This document shows positions 35,307-46,615 of a stretch of DNA of 64,000 nucleotides, piece by piece (the stretch's first letter is position 1; each line of letters begins with the position of its first letter). The position numbers and the translations under genes are program-made. Below the pieces are notes generated by a model. It was not told the DNA's origin. It made no database searches and saw only the letters and a program-made list of their open reading frames with translations. The DNA is from Schizophyllum amplum (taxonomy: Eukaryota > Basidiomycota > Agaricomycetes > Agaricales > Schizophyllaceae), in the NCBI GenBank assembly GCA_007026445.1, contig VDMD01000002.1:3224001-3288000 (forward strand), given 5' to 3'.

Positions 35307-35956
35307 ATGGTCAAAGTACAGACGAACAAGCGAAGGGCCTCCCCCGCCGGACCCTCTCAATTGTCAGTGTATTCTCTTTCTGATCGACATCTTGCTTTGC
35401 TTATGCTCGGTCGTAGTAGCACAATTCGTCGCGGACGCCGGGACAATCCGAGTTTGAGGAACGATGCCGACCTGAACACAAGTGTGTGGTTAACGAACTC
35501 ACTGATTTCTGTACTTATACAATTCACAGCGGGTCCCTCGTCGTCGAACTTCCTTCTCACCGCTCGATCCCCTAGAACGGCATTCCTGAAGCGGGCAGCT
35601 GCAGTATCTGCATCTGGCGATGAGATCTTCAAATGGATTGAAGACTTCGGGCTACGCGAAGACCAGCCGAACTACGGTTTCGATATTGCAGACTTTGGCG
35701 CGATCGACACAAAGTGCGAGAGAGCCGTGGCCATCTGGGACAGATTCATCGGTCAAGGCCCTGTACATGCCCGCCGCCTCATCTCCTTCGTCGTTCGTGG
35801 CAGCAACAGCAACCAGACCGCTCGAACGCAGCTCACTGATCTGCTCAACGTCATCGAAGCACCAAACCTAGAAACGGTGAAGATTCTCAGGCCTGGTCTA
35901 TCATGCAGAACATTCGAGGAAGCGCTCTACGGCTTTCTCTCCGCATCTTCCGAGAG
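35307..35956 (+). pseudogene. orphan1b: 5' part of an orphan1 gene, cut at 35956
   Basis: Same promoter and start as orphan1a (MVKVQTNKRRASPAGPSQ). Exons 35307-35362 (56 nt), 35420-35481 (62 nt) and 35530 onward keep the family's intron phases. The protein follows orphan1a (RSPRTAFLKRAAAVSASGDE, LREDQPNYGFDIADF, HARRLISFVVRGSNSNQTAR, ETVKILRPGLSCRTFEEALY) up to GFLSASSE. There homology ends at 35956 inside the leucine-rich part; foreign sequence follows. The missing 3' part matches what is found, in the other orientation, at 49003-49488. Confidence 0.8.
35898..35956 (+). repeat. 59-bp breakpoint repeat, left copy
   Basis: These 59 bases, coding LSCRTFEEALYGFLSASSE, reappear as their reverse complement at 49430-49488 with one mismatch. 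They mark both ends of the proposed inversion. Confidence 0.85.
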
Positions 35957-36034
35957 CCTGAGTGCGTTAGATGTAAAGCGGTCGTCCGGACCGAGATCAC
36001 AACCCGTGGCAGGCGCGCGCGTGTCCAGTGGCCC

Positions 36035-36100
36035 TACTATGGTGCACCCAGTGTTTTCCCCGTTTCGCGGATCGGGGAAAACACTGGGTGCACCATAGTA
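36035..36100. repeat. perfect 27-bp inverted repeat with 12-base loop
   Basis: TACTATGGTGCACCCAGTGT and the following bases to 36061 pair perfectly with 36074-36100. It lies 78 bases from the breakpoint at 35956 and just before an R-unit relic. Confidence 0.9.
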
Positions 36101-36119
36101 TCAGTCGAGTTACACATTT

Positions 36120-36272
36120 TCTCAACTCCCCATCGTCGGACGCAAGCGCCCAACCAAACTGCCAAAAGCGCCATAAGAGGTGTAGCTCTCAGGCCCTGGC
36201 TCGTGTCTTCTGCTACCTCTGGCGGCGGATTGCATGGCCTTGCTGTTGAATACGGTCACGTTGAGCTGTCCT
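36120..36272 (+). repeat. R-unit relic interrupted by a foldback element
   Basis: From CCCCATCGTCGGACGCAAGC onward the sequence follows the R unit at 40525-40655 closely. The match ends where the CG-rich inverted-repeat element begins. Confidence 0.75.
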
Positions 36273-36273
36273 T

Positions 36274-36831
36274 TATGCCGTTAGATTTGTAAATTTAATC
36301 CGCGTGCTTTACTGACTGAGCACAGCGGCAATCTGGCAGTCACGACTGACGATGACCCGGGCGCGCGCGCAAAAGGAGCTGTCCGCGCGCGCGAACAATG
36401 GACTGTCACTATGAATTTTAAGTCTCTTCAGGGAGAGGAAAGGACAAGCTGTGCCAATGGATGCTTTCGCGCGCGCGCTCGACGCAATGATGACTCACAT
36501 AGCTTACAAAGCCTTCTTATTTTGGCAAGAGGGGTCCTTACCCCACGTGACATGTTGACATTCACGTGAGCTACCGAGCCCCGGAAGGTTTTGTCTGGAT
36601 CCAGCGTCAAGAAACGGTGTTGGCGCGCGCGGGGACATGTGATGGCACCGAGGTGGCATGCAGATGCAGCTCAATCCAATCTTTTGCGCGCGGACAGTTC
36701 CTTATGCGCGCGCGCCCGGGTCATCGTCCGAAGTCGTGACTGTGAGGTTGTCGCTGTGCTCAGTCAGTAAAGCGCGCGGATTAAATTTACAAATCTAACG
36801 GCATACTATAAATTTACAAATCTAACGGCAT
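36274..36831. mobile_element. foldback/MITE-like element with CG-rich inverted ends
   Basis: Both ends carry the same sequence in inverted orientation: ATGCCGTTAGATTTGTAAAT, TTAATCCGCGYGCTTTACTG, ACTGAGCACAGCG, GTCACGACT, GATGACCCGGGCGCGCGCGC and GCTGTCCGCGCGCG. The inverted ends are about 125-130 bp. At the right end the outermost 28 bases are repeated once. The centre carries no open frame of note. The element splits an R relic. Confidence 0.75.
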
Positions 36832-37039
36832 AACCCGATGTGCTGTCCAACCGCGAAAGACCGCGAAAGACCGTGAGATTTACACATCTAGTCACTGCTG
36901 GAAGATACGCCCCCTGAGCTACCCTTGACTCTTCTTAAGCTGACCGGCGACGAGCTCTTAGCGATGCTAAGGGAACACACGTAGTATCGGTACGTGCTTA
37001 GCGGAACAGACGTCCGGCGAAAGTGGCATCGGAAGCACG

Positions 37040-37507
37040 GTGAACACGGCTCGCTGGGCGTGTCGTAGTGGATGATGTCGTCACTCGTGTACTAAGTAAT
37101 GCTTCCATTGTCCAACGCGTCTACGCGGGCCTACACCTGGTCCGTTGATCTCGTTCGGGCCAGGGTGAGTGAGGGGAGCTAGCACTGGCAGAACGCGGGC
37201 GGCGGGCGACGCACTGCTGCGATCGAGGATCTCGTTTGACATCTCCTCGAAGCGGGTATCGAGCTGTTCTAGAAGGGTTTCAACCTAGATAAGTGCGGAG
37301 TGAGGGAAAGGGGGGGGGGTGAGTTATATGATAGGATATACAGGGACGAGGAGCACGTACAAAGGCGGTGAGTTCGTGGGGGCTAGAGATATCGGGTACG
37401 GCGGCGCCGTTGGCAAGCGCGGCGAGCTTGGGTTTAGACGGCGTAGAGGGCTCGCCAATGCCCGAGCTAGGGACCTTAAGGGGGCCGGCGGCGGAGGGGG
37501 CAGCCAT
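37040..37507 (-). pseudogene. HSBP1-like pseudogene
   Basis: Copy of the gene at 54595 in opposite orientation. Exon 1 is still open (MAAPSAAGPLKVPSSGIGEP to SSPHELTAF) and exon 2 gives VETLLEQLDTRFEEMSNEIL. After DR the splice donor is displaced by extra bases, the third exon lost its MNQM start and has a stop in the CGTAGACGCG stretch, and the SIHDIINSD end is broken. It lies downstream of orphan2a on the same strand, as the intact gene lies downstream of orphan2b. Confidence 0.75.
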
Positions 37508-37791
37508 GATGGTTGAGAACAAAGGAATGACGAGAAAGGAAATTGGAAGGTTGAGTCACGAGATCGCGTCTGAATGGTGCGGACCCACAACTTTTGTTTT
37601 TCCCTTCATACTTAACACTTTCACCGCAGGAGTCACTGGCAAATTGATTGGACACATGAAAGTACATTGATTTTCTACATCAGAGGAGGTCGTTTACATG
37701 TTTGTTCAACTACAACGGAGCCTTGTCTGCGACCTGAGCCCGGCTTTCATAACACGATTGCACGTATGATAAGCAGGAGACGTGGGTCCAG

Positions 37792-38801
37792 CTAATGAAA
37801 CTTCATGCGAATGCACGCCTTCTCAAGCTTGATGGGTAGGCCGCGTGTGTCCTTGCAGATATCGTCGTCGATGTCCTTGTCGATTTCGGCGTGAAGAGGG
37901 TTCGTGCGGCCGTTGTCGTGACGCAATCGAAGGGCGTCGAGCAGCTCCCTGGGAGTAAGACCCTTGATTTTTCGCAAACAGAGGTACTGCAGGCGGGGAA
38001 GCATGTGGCCCGAGGACAAAGCCTCGAGGACAATGGGCTTGACGTCGACATTGGTCTGCAGCTCCAACGACACAAGATAGCTCGCCGACATCGAAGTGAG
38101 ATACGTTCGAAGCCCTTTCTTGCTGGCAAACGACATGCAGAGGCTGACATGCGTGAGAGTGTGCGAGCCAACGGGAAGCTTCGGGTTGAGCAGGCGAAAG
38201 ACAGCTGATTCAATGTAGCCGATAGATCGCCCAGCCAATGAGATCTCCACACTCACAAGATCCCGCGCTTGCATCGCGTTGAGTAGCGCGGCCATCTGCA
38301 AACGTGTGGCCTCGTCGATCTTGTCGGCATGTAGCACAAAGGAAAGGAGACGCTGCGCATGAACCGTTGCTGGCATAGTTGTGGCCCCGGGCTTTGTTAC
38401 CGTCGCCACGATACCATAATAGGCGCCGTCCTCGTCATCACGAAGCTCGGAGATTTTATTTCTGAGTTTCTCCGGAGAGACCGATTGTGTGGTGAAGTTG
38501 ACGAAGGCTGCGGGATATATAGGCGAGAACGCGATGCTGGACGTTGCGGGTTCGACTGACAACAAGGTCAGTTCAATAGGTTTTCTCTGACCGAGATGAT
38601 AACGCACTTCCATAACTTTGAAAGGAATAAGCACTCTGCATAGCGGTGCGTTCACGTAGCCTGTGAGACTCCGACTGGCGAGGCTTCGTCCATCTAAAGG
38701 CGAGGTTGAGCAGTGTGAGTGACTTGAAAGGTTTGCACGTACGGTTTGGACATGTCATAGTTGGTCATCGTCTCGCGCTTGTTCGATTTCCGGTTCCCCA
38801 T
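37792..38801 (-). CDS. orphan2a: unrecognised leucine-rich protein, 302 residues
   Basis: Three exons: 38801-38743 (59 nt), 38693-38608 (86 nt), 38555-37792 (764 nt), intron phases 2 and 1, the same as orphan2b and orphan1a. It starts MGNRKSNKRETMTNYDMSKP, then WTKPRQSESHRLRERTAM. The main exon has EPATSSIAFSPIYPAAFVNF, AQRLLSFVLHADKIDEATRL, LTHVSLCMSFASKKGLRTYL, LPRLQYLCLRKIKGLTPREL and LLDALRLRHDNGRTNPLHAE. The leucine-rich second half aligns with orphan1a (SLQNIQGLTAKNLLDALQTR). No lesion is visible. The exon 2/exon 3 junction differs from that of orphan2b: a small stretch coding KVCYSDLQLLFTV there is intron here. Function unknown. Confidence 0.7.
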
Positions 38802-39469
38802 GATTGGCGAAGTGAAGATGGTTTAGTCGAGGCAAGGGAGAGCACCGACGCCTCGTCCGTTCGCTGGCAAAGTCTTTTATACGCAGAGGATGGTCACAAA
38901 TTGCACCATTACAAATTAAATGAGCCTGCTGGACCAAGGGGTCCGTGCATAGCCTAACCATAAACAGAGGACAATGACCGTGGATGTGATCGAGGTGTGA
39001 ACGTTCTTCTCATGCCCAGGTGTGCCAATGCGCGATGCCAACTTTGTGGTCCATGCATGACACAACGCTCGTTCCTTGAAATCAGCTAAGCCCAAAACAT
39101 AAAGTAGGTACGCACTTTTCTTGTATAGCACAGGCCGCCTACGCGTCAAATTGTCACCAGCGCGCTGCAAGCCTGGTCTTTGGACGATATCCGAGATTGC
39201 GCGGCTTCTCTGCTGATGGCAGGCCTTTTCTCGAGGTGTGGAAGATCCGAACACAGACAATGGAGGTTCGTGTAGCCACCGGCCCAGACAGATGTGGCGA
39301 AGGTAGAGCAAAGCCTGGCAGAGTGGAGATACATTCCCGATCCTTGACAATAGAGCCAAAGGAAGAGGAAAGCCACGAGAAGCAGGTCTCCATGACATCG
39401 AAGTGACGGAGCGCCGAGCGGGTCCGGGTCCATGAAGCGAATGACGGTCATGCACAAGTGAAAGTCTTG
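38802..39469. other. duplicated non-coding region upstream of orphan2a
   Basis: No gene is supported. The sequence matches, inverted and diverged, the 51.6-52.2 kb region upstream of orphan2b (for example TTCTTCTCATGCCC, CCGGCCCAGA, AATGACGGTCATGC). Confidence 0.6.
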
Positions 39470-42245
39470 GTCATGCAGAACAAAAGAGTAATCGTAAAAG
39501 GAAACAAAGGGCTCCGAAACCGGCCCGTTAGCCGAATAACATGTGATGCCTTTCACTTATGTAAAAGGCGACGGCTATCGTTGTTTCTATCCCTCATCGT
39601 CGGACGCAGTGCCCAACTGGGCTACCATGTACATGGGATGGCCCCCTCTAGGCATTCACGCGCGGCTCGCTACGTGTGTCTCGCTGGCAGCATGTCGTGC
39701 TTGGGGGAAAACTATGTTACGCGATGACATTGGTAGATGGATCGCCACTGCCGTCGCTGCCGAAGCTGTCGGGTAGACATCCTAGCCAGCGGCGGCGAGA
39801 TCCGTCACTGCTCGGGCCCATCGTAGCCGATCTGTCGCAGACGGCACGCGATGGGTGGGCCTGCGTCCACTGCGGGCGGATGCGACGCTGTTGCACCCGT
39901 TCTGCCGTCCATCGTCCATGTGGTGGCCACGACCGCTGTCTGCTCTTGTGGGCGGCGGAGGTGGCGCACATTCGTGGCGTCGGCCGGACCTCGGTGTGGT
40001 CATTGCAGGCAGGTCCTAGTAGCTGTCTGCCCTCGACGATGGACAGTGAACGGTCTCTCGTCTGTGATGCCCCCACTACGGTGCGTCGACCAGACGACAA
40101 TCTTTGGAACCCGGTCCAGTCCGTTCTCGGGCTTACTCGTTAGATGTTCTCCTGAATATACATTGCTTCACTGAACCTTCCGCGGTTATTGCGCTTTTTT
40201 TGTCACTCGAGTACGCGCACGAGGACCATTGACACTTTTCAGCGCGCTTTCCCTTGCCAGCTGATTCCTTATCAGTTATCAATTTACCACAAATCTCATC
40301 AGCAGGCCGTGCATGGTCCTACTGTGGCAGCGCGGAGTTCTAACAATGGAGACATAAAGGTCACAGCGCTGAGCGCGCAGTGTGGCGCGATTCCCGGACT
40401 CGGAGGCATGAAACAATGGATGACTGCCAAAAATGGTCACAAAGGGCCGGATGCCGAGCCGCGCCGGACCCAACCGAACCCAACACGACCGGCTTAAAAG
40501 GCAAACGCACTTCTTCCCAATCCCCCATCGTCGGACGCATGCGCCCAACCAAACTGCCAAAAGCGTCATAAGAGGTGTAGCTCTCAGGCCCTGGCTCGTG
40601 TCCTCTGCTGCCTCCGGCGGCGGATCGCATGGCCTTGCTGCTGGATACGGTGTTGAGCTGTCCTCCGTGCACGGCGCGTTGGTAGGGGGTCGACACTGCG
40701 GTCGCTGCCGAAGCTGTCGGGTGGGCTGCCTAGCCAGCGGCCAGCGAGACCCCTGAGCATTTGGGCTCAGCGTGAACGCGGCTGGGGCGCAGTCGAGGTC
40801 GCGCAAGCGCCTCGAGGAAACTGTGGCACCAGTTCGCGAACACGAGGGGCATGGGCCAGTGTCCATCACAGGCGGGCGCTTGACGCTGAAGCTACTCGTC
40901 TTCCTCATTCGAGGGTTTCGTTTAGTGGAGGTATCCTGTGCTCTCCTGCCGCCGAGGGTACGTGCTGTCATCGAAGTTGTCTGCTTAGCGGACGACGGAC
41001 TGCGTAGCGTGTACTCCAGCCGTCGGCTGCACTTTGGTGCGGTCATTTCAGGCAGGCCCTAGTAGCTTTCTGCCCTCGACGACAGAGAGTGAACGGTCTC
41101 TTGTCTGCGATGCCCCACTACGGTACGTCGACACGGGCGACAATCTTTGGAACTTTTACGTCCTTTACAGGACTCGCGGATCCCCGCACTCTCTCTATCG
41201 TCGGACGCAGCGCCCAACCGGCTGCCATAAAGCATGCGATGGACCCCCTTCAGGCATTCACTTGTGAGTGCTGATATTGCACTCGGGGGTAGCTTTGTTA
41301 CGCGATGATGTTGGTGGATGGATCGCCACTGCCGTCGCTGCCGAAGCTGTCGGTTAGGCAGCCCAGCCAGCGGCGGCGAGATCCGTCACCGCTCGGCCCA
41401 TCGTAGTCTGTATGGCCCTAGTCGACGACACGATGGGGGGCCTGCGTCCACCGCGGGCGGATGCGACGCTGTCGTATCCGTTCCGCCGTCCACCGTCTGT
41501 GCTGCCACGACCGCTGTCTGCTCTTGTGGACGGCGGTGATGGCACACATTCGTGGCGTCGGTTAGACCTTAATGCGGTCATCGCAGGCAGGTCCTAGTAG
41601 CTGACTGTCCTCGACGACTCTCAGCGAACGGTATCTCGTCTGTGATGCCTTCACTACAGTACGTCGACGCGAACGACAATCTTTGGAACTATTACGTCCT
41701 TTACAGGACTCGCGGATTCCCGCACTCTCTCTTTCATCGGACGCAGCGCCCAACCGGCTGCCATAAAGCATGGGATGGACCCCCCTCCAGGCATTTATAG
41801 TGCCGATATTGCACGAGGGGGTAGCACTGGTACGCGATGATGTTGGTAGATGGATCGCCACTGCCGTCGCTGCCGAAGCTGTTGGTTAAGCAGCCTAGCC
41901 AGCGGCGGCGAGATTCGTCACTGCTCGGCTCATCGTAGTCTGTATGGCCCTAGTCGATGACACGATGGGGGGCCTGCGTCCACCGCGGGCGGATGCGACG
42001 CTGTCGTATCCGTTCTGCCGTCCACCGTCTGTGCTGCCACGACCGCTGTCTGCTCTTGTGGACGGCGGTGATGGCGCACATTCGTGGTGTCGGTCAGACC
42101 TTGGTGCGGTCATCGCAGGCAGGTCCCAGTAGCTGTCTGCCCTCGACGATGGACAGTGAACGGTCTCTCGTCTGTGATGCCCCCATTACGGTACGTCGAC
42201 CAGACGACAATTTTTGGAATCCGCTCAGTCCATTCTCGGGCTTGT
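39470..42245 (+). repeat. cluster of four R units
   Basis: Four units in tandem, starting near 39480, 40430, 41180 and 41720. The first has the GGAAACAAAGGGC box and a GTAAAAGG element, the second TTAAAAGG, about 40 bases before CATCGTCGGACGCA; the last two lack a TATA-like box and follow directly on the previous unit. Conserved blocks: CGTCGGACGCAGCGCCCAAC, GGATCGCCACTGCCGTCGCT (…ATAVAAEAVG-stop), GCGGGCGGATGCGACGCTG, GTCCTAGTAGCTGTCTGCC, GACGACAATCTTTGGAAC. The third and fourth units are the most similar. No long frame is conserved. Confidence 0.7.
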
Positions 42246-42605
42246 TACTTACTCGTCAGAGACCCTCTTTGTTGCTAGGCTAATGATGTAGTTACACATT
42301 GTACGCCTTCTCCTGGAATATTCATAGCAGCATGTCCATTGCTTCAATCGAACACTGTGCCCGATAGTATGCTCCTGCAGTCGCTTGAACCAATTCTGGA
42401 TATTGAAGTCGAACATACGTGTCGAACAATGCCTTCGGCAGATTCCGACGCTGCGCGCTGCGCGGGCGCGCGTCGCCGGATTCAGTCTTGATCATTACCT
42501 TCATGAACTTCTGCTGCTCAACAATCCTTATACTGTAATCCAGCCTATAATCTTCCCAGATACTCCCCTCGCAAGGCTTGAATATCCTTTCAATCATCTC
42601 CAACC

Positions 42606-45600
42606 ATGGAGACGTCGACGGGCACGTTCCGCGCGCGGCGGGCGCCCTCCCCCGGACCGAAATACAAAGACTACCCCCTCACGTACCGGCAGGACCACTT
42701 TGACGCGGACGAGAGGCGAGCGGCGGCGTCCCAGGGCTTTGCGCCCGGTCGCAAGTACTTTCCGCCAGGGGGAATGCACTTGACGTCGGGCGAGTGGAAG
42801 CTGCTGCTCGTGATCGTCGGGCTCGCGGCCTGGGTGCGTTTGTACCACATAACATGGCCGAGCAGTGTCGTGTGCGTTGCCTACTTTATTTATGAGCGTT
42901 ACTGACCACAGCGACAGTTTCGACGAGGTGCACTTTGGCAAGTTTGCAAGCAAGTACATCAAGACGCAGTACTTTATGGACGTGCACCCGCCGCTCGCAA
43001 AGCTCCTCATCACGCTCGCCGGCTTCGTATTTGGATACGACGGGCATTTTGACTTCAAAGACATTGCAAAGTGAGTGGTGCGTGCGGAATAGACGCGCGG
43101 GGACTGACGTCCGTCCGCAGAGACTACGACGACACAACGCCGTACGTCGCAATGCGCATGCTCCCCGGTCTCCTCGGCGTGGCCACGGTGCCCCTAGCGT
43201 ACCTGACAATCCGCGCGCTCGACTGCCGCGCCACGACCGCGCTCCTCGCCTCCGTCTTCATCATCTTCGAGAACGCGATGGTCACGCAGTCGCGCCACAT
43301 CCTCCTCGACTCGCCCCTCATCTTCTTCACCGCGCTCAGCATCTTCTTCTGGGTCGGCTTCTGCAACGAGGACAAGCACCAGCCGTTCACGGAGACCTGG
43401 TGGGCGTGGCTCGCGCTCTCCGGTCTGTCCCTCGGCGCGGTCCTCAGCTGCAAGTGGGTCGGCCTCTTCACCGTCGCCACCGTCGGCTGCAGCACCATCT
43501 GGCAGCTCTGGCAGCTCCTCGGCGACCTGCGTGTGCCGCCGCGCCTCTTTGCCAAGCACTTTGCCGCGCGCGCACTCTGCCTCATCGTCCTCCCCATCCT
43601 CTTCTACATGTCCATGTTCCAGATCCATTTCGCCATTTTGCAGTCCTCGGGCGACGGCGACGGCTTTATGTCGTCGGAGTTCCAACACACGCTCTCCGGG
43701 CGCGGCATGGCGGATACGTTTGCGGACGTCGCGATTGGGTCCACGGTCACCCTCCGGCACGTCAACACACAGGGCGGATACTTGCACTCGCACCCGCATA
43801 ATTATCCGACGGGTAGCAAGCAGCAGCAAATCACACTTTACCCGCACCGCGACAACAACAACGAGTGGGCGGTCATCAACGCGACGTCCGAGGACTGGGA
43901 CGCATGGCGCGACGACCCGGAGATGCATTACTTGCAACACAACACGCGCATCAAGCTGCGCCACATACAAACCCAGCGCAATCTGCATACCCACGACCTG
44001 CGCCCGCCAGTGTCGGAGGTCGACTTCCAGAATGAGGTGTCCGCGTATGGGATGGCGGGCTTCGCGGGCGACGCGAATGACGATTGGATTGTGGAGATCG
44101 AGCACGGGGACCGTAGGGATCGAGCGAGCTATGACCGTGTACGAACGTTGCGTACGACGTTCCGGTTGCGCCACGCTCTGCAGGGATGCTACCTATTCTC
44201 GCACAAGGTCAAGCTGCCTGACTGGGGCTGGGAGCAGCAAGAGGTGACGTGCAACAAGAACGCGGTCCGCGACAACTCGCTGTGGTTCATCGAGACGAAT
44301 GTGCATCCCAATCGTGCGTTTATGACCTGGGTTGAGGGGTTGATGCTAAAAGATTGATCACAGTGCCGGACGACGCCCCGAAGGTCAACTACCGCCTGCC
44401 AGGCTTTTTGTCGAAGTTCTTGGAGCTACAACAAGTGATGTGGACTACGAACCAAGGGCTGACGGACCGGCATACGTTTGATTCGCGCCCGGACTCTTGG
44501 CCGCGCCTGCGTCGGGGCATTGTGCGTTATCCTCACACGGTGCTCGAGCTTCGCTGACCGGAGATGCAACAGAACTTCTGGGTCAAGGACCATCGTCAGA
44601 TCTACCTCATCGGTAACCCTATGCTCTGGTGGCTGAGCACGATGGCTGTTCTGGCCTACGTTACGTTCCGCGCTTTCCTCATCCTGCGTGCCAAGCGCGG
44701 CTACCGCGACCTCGACAACAGTACGCGCACTCCATTCCTTCTCGCCGTCTATCATAACACCCCTTCCCAGGCAAAGTCATCAAGTACGACAGCCTCTGCG
44801 GCTTCCTCTTCATGGGCTGGGGTCTGCACTACTTCCCCTTTTACCTCATGGGCCGCCAGCTGTTCTTGCACCACTACCTCCCCGCACTTTACTTTGCCAT
44901 CCTCCTGCTATGTGTCGTGTTCGACGTCCTGACGTCGACGCTGCGCACGCGATACCGCCTCGGTGTTGCAGCATTCCTTATCCTCGTCGCGATCGCGAAC
45001 TTCAGTCATTTCAGCCCGCTCGCGTACGGCACACCGTGGACGAAGAAGCAATGCGAGAGCGCACGGTGGCTGAAGACATGGGATTTCTCCTGGTACGTAG
45101 CGCTCGTTTTGTGCTGCAGGCTCTAGCTCATATCGCGCGTCTGCAGCAACGACTTCTTCGACGATATCGCGAAGTACCAGGCTACCATCCCGCACACGCC
45201 GCAAAAGTCGAGCGTCGCGACCATCGGCGGCGAACCCGGCGGGCGCGCGCCCATCGTCGTGCATGAGGAGCAGAAGGAGGGCGAGGAGCCGCACACATCC
45301 GCCATTGGCGCGAAGGTCGAACCCGGCCGCGACATCTTCAACGACGCCAAAAAGGATGTGAAGAGCAAAGCGCCCGAGCATGTCGAGGTCGTCGACGATG
45401 AGAAGCAGATCAGCTCCGTCCTGACGAACCAGGGCGCACCCGAACAGGGCAAGGCGAAGGTTGAGAAGGAGGAGCAGAAAGAGGAGTCGACGGTCGCTGC
45501 GGTGGCTGAGGGGACGACAACGGAGGAGCAGAAGCCGGAAGCGCCGCCGGTGGAGATCAAGGAAGAGGCGAAGCCAAATGCGGCTGAGGAGAAGCCTGCG

Positions 45601-45705
45601 GAAGGTGCGGGGAAGGAGAAGGAGGCGGGTCCGCTGGGCGAGGCCGAGGTGGAGGCGGACCGGGTCGCGCAGGAGCTGTACCCTGAGGCGGCGGACGCTG
45701 CATGA
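42606..45705 (+). CDS. protein O-mannosyltransferase, PMT1-like
   Basis: ER membrane enzyme that transfers mannose from dolichyl-phosphate mannose to Ser/Thr of secretory proteins. Seven exons; introns 42872-42917 and 43071-43120 are firm. The DE motif of the first lumenal loop is in SSVVFDEVHFGKFASKYIKT, followed by YFMDVHPPLAKLL. Then come membrane helices and a MIR domain with GSTVTLRHVNTQGGYLHSHP, YPTGSKQQQITLYPHRDNNN, IKLRHIQTQRNLHTHDLRPP and FRLRHALQGCYLFSHKVKLP. The C-terminal PMT part includes VNYRLPGFLSKFLELQQVMW, GNPMLWWLSTMAVLAYVTFR and FLFMGWGLHYFPFYLMGRQL. FGKFASKYIK and HPPLAK point to the PMT1 rather than the PMT2/PMT4 subfamily. The tail after the last helix is about 190 residues, rich in Glu, Lys and Ala, longer than usual. 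No lesion seen; it sits inside the inverted segment. Confidence 0.92.
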
Positions 45706-46615
45706 AAAGTAGATCCTGTGTATTTATTCTCCATAGTGCATACCAACGGACTTCTGCAGGGCATGGGAGAACTGCTGTGTGCGATTGGGGTCAGAGACTG
45801 GCGTGACTATCCACAACGAGGCCTTGACTGTTCTCATTGCACACCATGCTGTGCGTACAGCTGCAGTGCGAAGAGGAACTCGCACAATTGGTGATGATTA
45901 CTCGCCAAAGGCGAGACGGAACCAGGACGGAACGGTGACTTTTGCAGCTTCTTGTCGCGCTCTGTATGCACACACACTTTGGTCTTATACTGGCTGACAA
46001 ATCTACTGTTACTGGGACGTGAGTATTGGGTACCTGGATAATGATGTTGGCCTTGACTGGTATACTGTAACTTAGCGTTGGGTGCATAGATCTCAGAGCT
46101 CAAATGCAAAGAAGAGGCGCAACAACTGTTCGTTCTATATCATATACTAGTAGTATATCGGCATTAGGTCGTGATCGTGAGAGACTGATCATATGCAAAT
46201 CATATGACCGCCTGACCTCGTGAGTCGCGAGTCGTGGGCGTATACAACCCCAACTTGTCGTTCGTTACTTTGCTTATGCAGCTCTCGTAGGCCTCAATGA
46301 CTATAACGACAGCATGGACATCACAGTTTCTTACAAACCATTCTCCTTCGCCGGGACTTCAGGGCTTGTTTAGGGCAATGGATGGCGATATTTGTCGCTC
46401 ATTTACGTGGATATCCACAGCATCGATAGAACTCATTCTAAGCTGACCTGGTCCGGTTACAATTTCGCCGACTGGACAGCAACGACGAGCGCGCACACAT
46501 CAACCTACTTAGTCACGACATATTGGCTCATGGACTGCTCGTGGATTGCTATAAAACGGACCTCTGCTTGCTTTCAGAAGGCAGCATCTTTTATCGCTTC
46601 CTCAACTACAACAAC
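45706..46615. other. intergenic; left edge of OYE2 duplication
   Basis: No gene. From about 45940 the sequence follows 8311-9028 (TCGCGCTCTGTATGCACACA, GGTCTTATACTGGCTGACAA and onward), so the duplicated block starts here. A TATAAAAC box at about 46551 matches the one before OYE1. Confidence 0.7.

Noticed and set aside
36120..42245. CRISPR-like or satellite array
   Set aside because: Units are 500-750 bases, imperfect and promoter-bearing; the organism is a eukaryote.
42322..42603. 93-codon minus-strand frame upstream of PMT
   Set aside because: Reasonable composition but no domain, no relatives in the window, and it lies in the PMT promoter.
43194..44174. 326-codon minus-strand frame opposite PMT
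   Set aside because: Antisense shadow of the PMT1-like exon.
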